Positions 43,801 to 50,578 of a DNA stretch of 64,000 bases are shown piece by piece. The notes beneath the pieces are model-generated. The model did no database searches. It was not told the origin of the DNA and saw only the letters and a program-made list of their open reading frames with translations. Position numbers and translations under genes: made by a program. Source of the stretch: Streptomyces subrutilus (lineage in GTDB: Bacteria > Actinomycetota > Actinomycetes > Streptomycetales > Streptomycetaceae). Each line of letters begins with the position of its first letter. The stretch's first letter is position 1. The stretch spans positions 7,172,001-7,236,000 of the forward strand of contig NZ_CP023701.1 in NCBI RefSeq assembly GCF_008704535.1. Reading direction: 5' to 3'.

Positions 43801-44184
43801 GTCGAACAGCGGCCAGCTGCCGACGGGGAAGAGCACGTGGCTCATCTCCTCCCGCAGCGCGGCCAGCCGCTCCCGCGCCGCGTCCTCGGAGAGTTCGCGC
43901 AGGTCGATGACCGGTATGTCGAAGGGAAGCGGTTCGGCGGGCACCCACTGGGTGCCGTCGGTCCCGCCGATCGCCCGGAGCATGTCGTGACGGGCGACCA
44001 CCGTGCGCCAGGCGTTCGCGAAGCGCACGGGGTCGAGGTCGGGACGCTCCCACTCGAAGTATCCGTAGCAGCCGATGCCGCCCAGTTCGACGGCCTCGCC
44101 TCGCCCGATCATCAGCGCCTGCTGCGTTTCGGTCATCGGGAAGGACACGGCGCTGTCCGCGCGGGCGGGCAGGAGCTCGGTCAT
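40819..44184 (-). CDS. NRPS Cy-A-PCP, oxazoline-forming module (FmoA3-like)
   Basis: A 1121-residue NRPS with a heterocyclization domain (1-440) carrying Asp148-x4-Asp153 (DLQVLDASS) instead of HHxxxDG, and SQTPQVSLDVQ. The A domain (about 460-960) has YTIFTSGSTGEPKGVMVDH, LTGDLGRY, QVKIQGHRIELGEIE and TRNGKVDR. By-eye pocket residues are roughly D-A-Y-N-V-S-S-C-W-K, related to but different from Cys codes. The PCP has FFSLGGDSL, then an acidic, His/Gly-containing tail. Such modules condense and cyclise Ser, Thr or Cys into azolines. Coupling to the SHMT homologue favours alpha-methylserine and a methyloxazoline. The start ATG at 44184 has GGAG upstream. Confidence 0.9.
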   Translation of the reverse strand: MTELLPARADSAVSFPMTETQQALMIGRGEAVELGGIGCYGYFEWERPDLDPVRFANAWRTVVARHDMLRAIGGTDGTQWVPAEPLPFDIPVIDLRELSEDAARERLAALREEMSHVLFPVGSWPLFDLRIIRLAGAGNTGRIHLGIDLQVLDASSAFQVLFPELVDLYEDPDAELPEPGISFPEYARWRAEALPHTEAFRGARDYWLGRVPTLPPAPSLPTGPSPAAADGADAGPVRFDRREHRLSPADWQRFAARAHGAGLTPSVLLTAAFAEVVRCWAEESDFTLNYPVFQRPAVHPGITGVLGDFTNAVMLAADGSGATFLDRAHALRDQLARDAEHGAFNGVRVLRELTRLHGMGARSGMPVVVTSLLDYPVRRPVTDLGREVYSISQTPQVSLDVQLRELAGELRIIWDFVDGAFAPGFVDAAFGVYVSLVERLTEDPDALHTRRFDLIPPAERALRREVNDTSGQIPYTTLHELFAAQAARTPGAEALVDGGRRLSYAELAAYAWRIGRTLRADGAAPGELVAVVMEKGWEQYAAVYGILASGAAYLPLDASVPPERLARLLAEGGVRRILTQSSLESRIDWPADVRRYRVDTDFESGDASRPEVAQTPADLAYTIFTSGSTGEPKGVMVDHIGVVNLIRDVAERFGVGSRDRLLAISGLHFDASIYDVFGVLTQGGTVVVPPPFRHAEPDVWADLVESERVTLWNSVPVLMELLVGEAEVRERRGAGRPLESLRLSVLSGDWIPLTLPDRLRAQSPRIEVVGSGGPTETICWSLFQPIGEVDPAWTSIPYGKPITNQRYYVVDATAHERPLGVVGEMAVASDVGLALGYWNDPERTGERFVHLPETGERAYLTGDLGRYLPDGSIEILGRDDFQVKIQGHRIELGEIEAVLRQDPEVEAAVVVAPASAHGVRRLHAFVVAGSPDAAGPVLERLAARLPGSMVPSALTVLAELPLTRNGKVDRLQLAASAGRQQSADAADATRTADAPGTALELVLCAAVADILGLDGVVPGDNFFSLGGDSLSGTRLAGLLKDLLGVPVPVKTVFQNPVVSELAGKIAADERHGAEAVAAAEAFGAMEEDEQDADGAAGPVAGHGPSGHHSTVITDETTRGQS

Positions 44185-44276
44185 GGTCCAACTCCATTCG
44201 GTGGTGCGGGTACGGGTACGGGCCGGGGCCTGGGGGCCCGTGCCGGACGGGCGTCGCGCTGCGGGGCAGGGCGAGG

Positions 44277-46151
44277 CTAGGGGCGGGGAGTTAGCCGCCG
44301 GTTACGCTCGGGGCGGCCGACGGGCTGCTCGGCGGCGGGCGCCGCGGCTTCGCCCAGGGAGAGGGCGAAGAGCCGTACGAGCGGGTGGAAGAGGTAGCAG
44401 GGCTGGCCCCGCTCGTCGGCGCCGCTGACCTCCAGCAGCGCCGCGTCGGCGAGCGCCTCCAGCAGCCGTTCGGCCTCGGCCTCGGACAGGTCCAGCCGGG
44501 TCGCGGCCGCAGCCGCCGGGAAGGGCGGCGGCCCCAGCGCCGCGAGCACCGGGAACACCTCCCGCACCTGCGGGTCCAGGGTCCGCCAGGACGGCAGCAG
44601 CGAGGTGTGGACGTCCAGGTCGCCGAAGTGCAGCTCGCGCAGCCGGGTCGCCGGATCGGACAGCCGGCGGGCGAGCCGGTCAGGGGTGCAGTGCGGCCGT
44701 GCGGCGATCCGCGTTCCGGTGATCCGCAGGGCCAGCGGCAGCCCGCCGCAGTGCTCGACGATGCCGGCCGCGGCGCCCGGCGCGCGGGCCAGCCGGTCGG
44801 GCCCGGCCGCGGCCGCCAGCAGCTCCAGCGAGTCCCTCGGACCCAGCGGCGCGAGGGCCACGGTGTGGGCCCCGGCCACGGTCGGCAGCGCCGTGCGCCC
44901 GGTGACCAGGACGGCGGGCTCGGGGGTGTTGGGCAGCAACGGCTCCAACTGGGCGGCGCCCGAGGCGTTGTCCAGCACGATCAGCAGGTGCCGTCCGGCG
45001 GTCCGCTCGCGGTACAGCCGCACCAGGTGGTCCCGGTCGGCGGTGAGGGGCACGTCCCGGGCGGGGCCCAGCGCCCGCAGCAGGTGGAGCAGGACCCGCT
45101 CGGGGTGTCGGGGCGTTCCGTCGGGGGAGCGCAGGTCGGCGTACAGCTGGCCGTCGGGGAAGTCCCGCTGGCAGCGGTGCGCCGCGTGCACGGCCAGCGC
45201 GGTCTTGCCCAGCCCGGCCATCCCGGTCACCAGGACCCGGCGGGGCCGGTCCGCGCTCCGCCCGTCCGGCGCCAGGGCCCGTCGCAGCAGGTCGAGTTCG
45301 CGCTCCCGGCCGACGAAGTCGACGGTGTCCGGGGGCAGGGTCGCGGGGAAGACCGCGCCCTGGCCGGAACCTTTCGCCGGGGCCCCGGCGCGTACGGCCG
45401 CCACCGGGCGCGGCTGCCGGTCGAGGGTGCCCTCCAGCAGGGCCCGGTAGGTCGCCTGGAGCTCCTCACCGGGGTTGACGCCCAGCTCCTCGGCCAGCAC
45501 GGTGCGGCCGTGGTGGTACAGGTGGATCGCGTCCGCCTGCCGCCCGGACCGGCACAGGGCGGTCATCAGCTGGCTGCGGATGCGCTCGCGCAGCGGGAAC
45601 TCGGCGACCAGGCCGGTCAGCTCCCCGGTGATCTGCTCGTGCCGCCCGAGCGCGAGGTCCGCGGCGATGCGGTGCTCCAGGGTGACCGCGCGGGCCTCCA
45701 TCAGCCGGGGCGCCTCGGCGTCGGAGAGGTATTCGGTCGCGTTGGCGAAGGGCAGCCCGTTCCAGCGGGCGAGGGCGTCGCGCAGCAGGTTTCCGGCGTT
45801 TTCGAAGTCCTGCCGGTGGAGCGCCTCGCGGCCGTTTCGCGCCAGCCCTTCGAATTCGCTCAGGTCCAGCGTGGAATTTCCGATGCACATGGCATATCCA
45901 GGCGGCCGGCGGTCGATGAGGACATCGCCGCCGAGTATCTTGCGCAAGCGGGAAACATAGGTGTACAGCTGCGCGCTGACGGTGGCCGGCGGGGCCCAGC
46001 CCCACAGGAGCCGGCACAGCCGCTCGTCCGACACCACTTCCTCGCGGGCCACGAGCAGGGCCGCGAGCACGGTGTGCAGCTTCGCCCCGGAGAACGCCGC
46101 CCGGTGGCCGTCCCGCCGCACCTCGACTGGCCCGAGCACTCGGAATTCCAT
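44277..46151 (-). CDS. AfsR/SARP-like regulator with NB-ARC domain (short form)
   Basis: A 624-residue regulator with a winged-helix OmpR-type domain (MEFRVLGPVEVRRDGHRAAF, RLCRLLWGWAPPATVSAQLY), a BTAD domain (LDLSEFEGLARNGREALHRQ, LMTALCRSGRQADAIHLYHH) and an NB-ARC ATPase (P-loop VTGMAGLGKTALAVHAA, LIVLDNASGAAQLEPLLP, GGLPLALRITGTRIA). There is no TPR region, unlike AfsR. It lies 92 bp upstream of the Cy-A-PCP gene on the same strand and diverges from the DMPWG-repeat gene. It likely regulates this side of the cluster. Confidence 0.9.
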   Translation of the reverse strand: MEFRVLGPVEVRRDGHRAAFSGAKLHTVLAALLVAREEVVSDERLCRLLWGWAPPATVSAQLYTYVSRLRKILGGDVLIDRRPPGYAMCIGNSTLDLSEFEGLARNGREALHRQDFENAGNLLRDALARWNGLPFANATEYLSDAEAPRLMEARAVTLEHRIAADLALGRHEQITGELTGLVAEFPLRERIRSQLMTALCRSGRQADAIHLYHHGRTVLAEELGVNPGEELQATYRALLEGTLDRQPRPVAAVRAGAPAKGSGQGAVFPATLPPDTVDFVGRERELDLLRRALAPDGRSADRPRRVLVTGMAGLGKTALAVHAAHRCQRDFPDGQLYADLRSPDGTPRHPERVLLHLLRALGPARDVPLTADRDHLVRLYRERTAGRHLLIVLDNASGAAQLEPLLPNTPEPAVLVTGRTALPTVAGAHTVALAPLGPRDSLELLAAAAGPDRLARAPGAAAGIVEHCGGLPLALRITGTRIAARPHCTPDRLARRLSDPATRLRELHFGDLDVHTSLLPSWRTLDPQVREVFPVLAALGPPPFPAAAAATRLDLSEAEAERLLEALADAALLEVSGADERGQPCYLFHPLVRLFALSLGEAAAPAAEQPVGRPERNRRLTPRP

Positions 46152-46229
46152 CTACCGCCCCATCCGTGATTCATGGGAAGAATCTCTCGAAGGACGCTAG
46201 AGGAGGCCGTTGTCGCCTCGATATCGTGG

Positions 46230-46261
46230 CGATTTCGAGGCCGGTGCGGGCTGCGAAATCG
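46230..46261. promoter_or_regulatory. Inverted repeat in the divergent promoter region
   Basis: CGATTTCG and CGAAATCG form an exact 8-bp inverted repeat separated by 16 bp. It lies just upstream of a GGAAC element and between the AfsR-like gene and the DMPWG-repeat gene. It is a candidate operator. Confidence 0.45.
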
Positions 46262-46263
46262 GT

Positions 46264-46289
46264 GGAACACCGGGGGAAAAGAGGGCGTC
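46264..46289 (+). promoter_or_regulatory. Candidate ECF-sigma promoter of the DMPWG-repeat gene
   Basis: GGAAC (46264-46268), a 17-bp spacer and CGTC (46286-46289) match the general form of ECF-sigma promoters. Transcription would start near 46297, giving a leader of about 54 nt to the ATG at 46351. The call rests on motif form only. Confidence 0.4.
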
Positions 46290-46350
46290 CCTAGTGTTCC
46301 GTTCATGCCGCAGCGAGCGGCGAAGACGCTCCACCGAGAGGGGTTTCCCG

Positions 46351-46713
46351 ATGCGCAGCACCCGCACCGCGAAGACGGCGAACACGACGGCCGCCTGCCT
46401 GGTCGTCCTCGCAGGAATGTTCGCAGGAACGGGGGTCGCGGTGGCCGCGACGGAGGGTGCGCCGGGCACCAGTGCACGGGCCGCGGACATGCCGTGGGGC
46501 ATCGTCGGCCCGGACGAGACCACGGACATGCCCTGGGGCGCGGTCAAGCCGGGTCCCTCCGGTGACATGCCGTGGGGCATCGTCGGGCCGGGCGAGACCA
46601 CGGACATGCCGTGGGGCACCGTCAAGCCGGTGGACCCGCACCGCGGCGGCTCCGGCCACCCCGCCGGCCCGCGCCGCCACGGCGACCGCACCCAGGACAT
46701 GCCCTGGGGCTGA
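46351..46713 (+). CDS. Small secreted protein with five DMPWG repeats
   Basis: A 120-residue protein with GAGAGGGG before ATG 46351 and an N-terminal signal peptide (MRSTRTAKTANTT, then ACLVVLAGMFAGTGVAVAA). The mature part carries DMPWG at residues 46, 59, 72 and 85, spaced exactly 13 residues, and again as the last five residues (116-120). The repeats come as pairs (DMPWGIVGPDETT then DMPWGAVKPGPSG), so the DNA is a near-perfect 78-bp tandem duplication. I recognise no family. It sits alone between two AfsR-like regulators, convergent with one and divergent from the other. It could be a secreted signalling peptide precursor, a multi-core peptide or a surface-binding repeat protein. Confidence 0.85.
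   Translation: MRSTRTAKTANTTAACLVVLAGMFAGTGVAVAATEGAPGTSARAADMPWGIVGPDETTDMPWGAVKPGPSGDMPWGIVGPGETTDMPWGTVKPVDPHRGGSGHPAGPRRHGDRTQDMPWG
46486..46641 (+). repeat. Tandem 78-bp repeat encoding paired DMPWG units
   Basis: Two 78-bp units (46486-46563 and 46564-46641), each made of two 39-bp DMPWG-encoding halves. The first halves, coding for DMPWGIVGP, are almost identical at DNA level. Confidence 0.85.
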
Positions 46714-46780
46714 CCGCCCCGGCCGCGCCGCACCCCCTCCTGTTCCCTCCCGGCTCCACCCGGCTCCTCCCGCGCGGACC

Positions 46781-46806
46781 GTGCCGGGCGCCGGGGCGTC
46801 CGGCAC
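46781..46806. terminator. Hairpin between convergent genes
   Basis: GTGCCGG pairs with CCGGCAC over a 12-base loop, between the stop of the DMPWG-repeat gene and that of the AfsR-like regulator. Likely a shared terminator. Confidence 0.5.
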
Positions 46807-46812
46807 CGCGGT

Positions 46813-49800
46813 TCACCCCGCCTGGTGCGCCAGCAGCAGGGTCAGCTCCGCCGGAGTGAAGGACGGCCGCGCCGACCCGTCCCGCATCGCGGCCAGCAGC
46901 CGCGCCGCCTGGGCCCGCCAGGGCTGAGCCCCCACCTCGCCGAACGCCGCGCAGGCCCGCCCGAACCGCTCCGCGGCCTCCGTACGCCGGCCCCCGATCG
47001 CCTCCACGCACCCGAGGTCGGTCTCCACCCGGGCGTACAGGAAGCGGTCCGCGAGCTCGTCCGTGAGCTCCAGCGCCTGCCGCAGCGTCGACTCCGCCGC
47101 CGTCAACAGGCCCTGGCTCCACTGCGCCTGACCGAGCCCGCGCAGCGCGTGCGCCTCCCCGACCCGGTCGCCCTCGCCCCGCGTCAGCCGAAGGACGGCG
47201 CGGAACGACGCGGACGCCTCGTCCAGGTCACCCCCGCGCAGCCGCACCTCGGCCAGTCGGTAGACCGACTGCGCCTCCGCCCGGACCGAGCCCGTGCTCC
47301 GGCTCAGCGCCACCGCCTGCTCCGCGAGCGGCAGCGCGCCGCCCGTGTTGCCCCGGTCCAGCTCGATCTGCGCCTGGAAACCCAGCAGATGGGCCTCGTT
47401 GCCGGTGTCCCCGGACGCGTGGAACCCGTGCAGGGCGGCCTCGCAGTGCTCCAGGGCACGCCCCCAGTCGCCCTGGAACCGGGCGCACATGGCCAGATTT
47501 CGCTGTGCCAGCGCGGCGCCGCCGACATCCCCGGCGTTCCGCAGCAGTCGCAGCGCCGCCATGTTCCAGCCCTCGGCCTGCTCGTAGCGCCGCTGGTAGA
47601 TCGCCAGCGACCCCAGCAGCCGGAGCATCGTGGCCTCGCCCGGCAGGTCGTCGGCGCGCCGGGCCGCGGCGAGCGCCTGCTCCGCGCAGCGCTGCCAGTC
47701 CTCCAGGTAGTTCTTCGTCTCGAAGTGAGGCACGGCGCTCTCCGTCAGGTTCCACGCGTACCGCGCCCTGCCCGTCTCCGCGGCGTGCGCCACGAGGTCC
47801 GTGACCGCCGTTCGCTCCGACTCGAACCACTCCATCGGCACGGCCAGCAGCTCGTCCGCCTGCGCGGGCAGGAACCCGGGCGCGTCCTGGGGCGGCCGGC
47901 CCACCGGGTAGTCCCGCCCGTCCATCCGGCGGTGGGCCTCCTCGGCGAGCCAGAGCCAGGCCGCGAAGGCCCGCTCCAGGGCGGCGTCCGTCTCCCCGGC
48001 CGGCTCGTCGGACTCCGCCCGCTCCCGCGCGAACAGCCGCAGCAGGTCCTGGAACCGGTAGCGGGGCGGGCGCCCCGGCTGAGCGTCGGTCACCTCCAGC
48101 AGTTGCGCGTCCACCAGGTCCTCGATCAGCTCCTCCGCGTGCCACACGTCGGTGTCCAGCACGGCCGCCCCCGCCCAGGAGGCGAAGTCGGCGGTGCGCA
48201 GCAGACCGAGCCGGCGGTACATCCGCGCCGCCTCGGGCGGCAGGTCCCGGTACGTGAGCCGGAAACCGGCGCGCACCCCGCCCTCGCCCGGGCTCAGCAC
48301 GTCCAGCCTGCACCGCTGGTCGCGCAGCCGCTCGACCAGGTTCCGTACGCTCAGGTTGGGTTTGGCCGCCAGCCGCGCGCCCGCGATCCGAAGCGCGAGC
48401 GGGAGGCGGTCGCACAGGGCGCCGAGCTGCTCCACCGCGACCGGGTCGCTGCCGAAGCGTTCGGCGCCGGCGAGCTTGGTCAGCAGGGCGGTGGCCTCGG
48501 TCGGCTCCAGCATGCGCAGCCTGATGCTCAGGGCGGTGTAGTCCCCGGTCAGATCGCCCAGGCTCTCCCGGCTGGTGGCCAGCACCACACTGCGCCCGCC
48601 TCCGGGGAGCAGGGGTCTGAGCTGGTGGAAGGAGCGCACATTGTCCAGCACGATCAGCGTCCGGCGGGTGCTGAGCAGGCTGCGGAAGAGGGAGGCCCGC
48701 TCGTCGCCGTCCACCGGGATCTGGGGCGCACCGATGCCGAGGGCCCGCAGGAACCGGTCGAGCACGGCCGCCGGTGACACCGGGGCGTGCTCCTCGTCGT
48801 AACCGCGCAGGTCGGCGAAGAGCTGACCGTCCGGGAACCGGTCGGCGACCTGGCTCGCCCAGTGCACCGCCAGCGCGGTCTTGCCCACGCCACCCACGCC
48901 CACGATGGTCGCCAGCGCCGGAGTGTGCGGGTTGTACGGCTCCTTCAGCAGCCGGTCCAGGGCGGCCATCTCCGGCTGCCGACCCGTGAACGCCATGACG
49001 TCGGACGGCAGTTGGGCGGGAATGGTGTTCATGGCGGCCGGTGCGGGCGCCGCCGTCGCGGGGGGTCGGGTGAGCTCCGGCGAGTCCCGCAGGATCAGGT
49101 CGTGCAACTGCCGCAGACCCGGGCCCGGTTCGATGCCCAGCTCCTCGGTGAGCAGTCGGCGTCCCTGGAGGAACGTATCGAGGGCCTCGGCGCGCTGGCC
49201 CGACCGGTAGAGCGCCAGCATCAGGTGTTCGCGGGACTGCTCGCGCAGCGGGTGCCGGGCCACCAGCTCGGCCAGTTCTCCGGTGAGCACCCGGTGCCTG
49301 CCCAACTGGAGCATCAGCCCGGCCCGCTCCTCGATCAGGGCGAGCCGCATCTGTTCGAGCCGCACCGCCTCCGACTCCAGGCGCGAACCGGCCGGTTCGT
49401 CGAGCGCGGCGCCGCGCCAGATGCTGAGCGCCTCCTCGAACAGCGCGCACGCCTCCTCGGCCCGGCCGTGCCGTGCGGCGTCCCGCCCCTGTTCGGAACG
49501 CTCCAGGAACTCCTGTACGTCGATGCGGTGTTCACCCTTGGCCAGCAGGTAGCCCGGCGGTGAGGTGATCAGCAGATCGGTGACCCCGGCCAGCTTGAAG
49601 GACTTGCGCAGGGTGGCGACGCAGATGGCGATCTGGTTGCGGGCCGTCGCAGGGGGCGATTCGGGCCACACGGCATCCACGAGCGTGTCCACGGAGACCA
49701 CGCGGTCGGCGGAGAGCACCAGCATGGACAGGACGGTGCTCTGCCGCCGTCCGTTGACGCGCAAGGGTCCCTCGTCGGTCTGTACGAGCAGCGGTCCCAG

Positions 49801-49824
49801 CACTCTGAAGACAAAGCGATTCAA
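46813..49824 (-). CDS. AfsR-like regulator with BTAD, NB-ARC and TPR regions
   Basis: A 1003-residue AfsR-type protein. In order it has a winged helix (FRVLGPLLVQTDEGPLRVNG, ATLRKSFKLAGV), a BTAD domain (IDVQEFLERSEQGRDAARHG, ELGIEPGPGLRQLHDLIL), NB-ARC (P-loop IVGVGGVGKTALAVHWAS, LIVLDNVRSFHQLRPLLPGG, LPLALRIAGARLA) and TPR-like repeats from about 680 to the end (YQRRYEQAEGWNMAALRLLR, GDWGRALEHCEAALHGFHAS). AfsR-type proteins integrate signals through ATP hydrolysis and often Ser/Thr phosphorylation. No kinase gene is adjacent. It is convergent with the DMPWG-repeat gene, a possible target or ligand source. Confidence 0.9.
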   Translation of the reverse strand: MNRFVFRVLGPLLVQTDEGPLRVNGRRQSTVLSMLVLSADRVVSVDTLVDAVWPESPPATARNQIAICVATLRKSFKLAGVTDLLITSPPGYLLAKGEHRIDVQEFLERSEQGRDAARHGRAEEACALFEEALSIWRGAALDEPAGSRLESEAVRLEQMRLALIEERAGLMLQLGRHRVLTGELAELVARHPLREQSREHLMLALYRSGQRAEALDTFLQGRRLLTEELGIEPGPGLRQLHDLILRDSPELTRPPATAAPAPAAMNTIPAQLPSDVMAFTGRQPEMAALDRLLKEPYNPHTPALATIVGVGGVGKTALAVHWASQVADRFPDGQLFADLRGYDEEHAPVSPAAVLDRFLRALGIGAPQIPVDGDERASLFRSLLSTRRTLIVLDNVRSFHQLRPLLPGGGRSVVLATSRESLGDLTGDYTALSIRLRMLEPTEATALLTKLAGAERFGSDPVAVEQLGALCDRLPLALRIAGARLAAKPNLSVRNLVERLRDQRCRLDVLSPGEGGVRAGFRLTYRDLPPEAARMYRRLGLLRTADFASWAGAAVLDTDVWHAEELIEDLVDAQLLEVTDAQPGRPPRYRFQDLLRLFARERAESDEPAGETDAALERAFAAWLWLAEEAHRRMDGRDYPVGRPPQDAPGFLPAQADELLAVPMEWFESERTAVTDLVAHAAETGRARYAWNLTESAVPHFETKNYLEDWQRCAEQALAAARRADDLPGEATMLRLLGSLAIYQRRYEQAEGWNMAALRLLRNAGDVGGAALAQRNLAMCARFQGDWGRALEHCEAALHGFHASGDTGNEAHLLGFQAQIELDRGNTGGALPLAEQAVALSRSTGSVRAEAQSVYRLAEVRLRGGDLDEASASFRAVLRLTRGEGDRVGEAHALRGLGQAQWSQGLLTAAESTLRQALELTDELADRFLYARVETDLGCVEAIGGRRTEAAERFGRACAAFGEVGAQPWRAQAARLLAAMRDGSARPSFTPAELTLLLAHQAG

Positions 49825-49920
49825 AAACTCCCCCGGACATGAAGCCCCCGCCTCAGGCCGGAACGGTACCGCAAAGGGGATTCCCTGGTGCAGTCAACAG
49901 TTGGGAAAAAATCGATGGTT

Positions 49921-50433
49921 TCAGGCCAGGTTGTCGCCGGGGTGTGATCCGGCTCCGACAGGCGTCGCGGCACCCTGCGCGGCGAGCGAGGACAGCGCGC
50001 CGGACAGTCCCCACAACGCCTCGGCCGTCCGCCGGACCTCCTCTTCACCCCCCAGCCGCTCGCACAGCCGACGGGTGAGATCGGCCAGGCACGCGTCGAT
50101 CTCCCGCTTCGCCGCCGCACCCCGCTCGGTGGCCGCCAGGAGCTTCGCGCGCCGGTGGGCCGGGTTGTCCCGGTAGGCCGCGAGCCCCTGGGCGACGAGC
50201 ACGTCCGCGATGCGCTGGACGCTCTGCCGGGTGGTTCCCACCCGGCGCGCCACCGCGGACACCGACTGGGGCTCCGCGGCGACGGTGCTGAGTATCTGCC
50301 AGCGCGCGGCGCTGAGCCCGCTGGGCAGGGCGATCCGGTCGAGCGCCGCCGTGAACCTCCCGTTCAGCCGGAACACCGCCACCGCCGCCCGGCTGAACGC
50401 CTGGGCCTCCCCTGGTTCCCCTGTGCGCTCCAC
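49921..50433 (-). CDS. MarR-family transcriptional regulator
   Basis: A 170-residue MarR protein starting at GTG 50433, with GGAGGGG upstream. The winged helix-turn-helix is LSAARWQILSTVAAEPQSVS, AVARRVGTTRQSVQRIADVL and LAAYRDNPAHRRAKLLAAT. MarR dimers usually repress a neighbouring gene until a small ligand binds. The gene lies between an AfsR-like regulator (96 bp downstream) and the NlpC/P60 gene, all on the minus strand. Target unknown. Confidence 0.88.
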   Translation of the reverse strand: MERTGEPGEAQAFSRAAVAVFRLNGRFTAALDRIALPSGLSAARWQILSTVAAEPQSVSAVARRVGTTRQSVQRIADVLVAQGLAAYRDNPAHRRAKLLAATERGAAAKREIDACLADLTRRLCERLGGEEEVRRTAEALWGLSGALSSLAAQGAATPVGAGSHPGDNLA

Positions 50434-50578
50434 GTCGGTTCCCCCTCCGTACGTCCGCCGAGGCGCTGCACCATAACAGCGCCCGGTGACGCGCCACGAG
50501 GGCCGTGCCGGAGGGAGCCGGACATCCCGCACCCACCCGTGAACACCGTTGTCCTCAAGCGGAGTCGAGCCGAACGGA

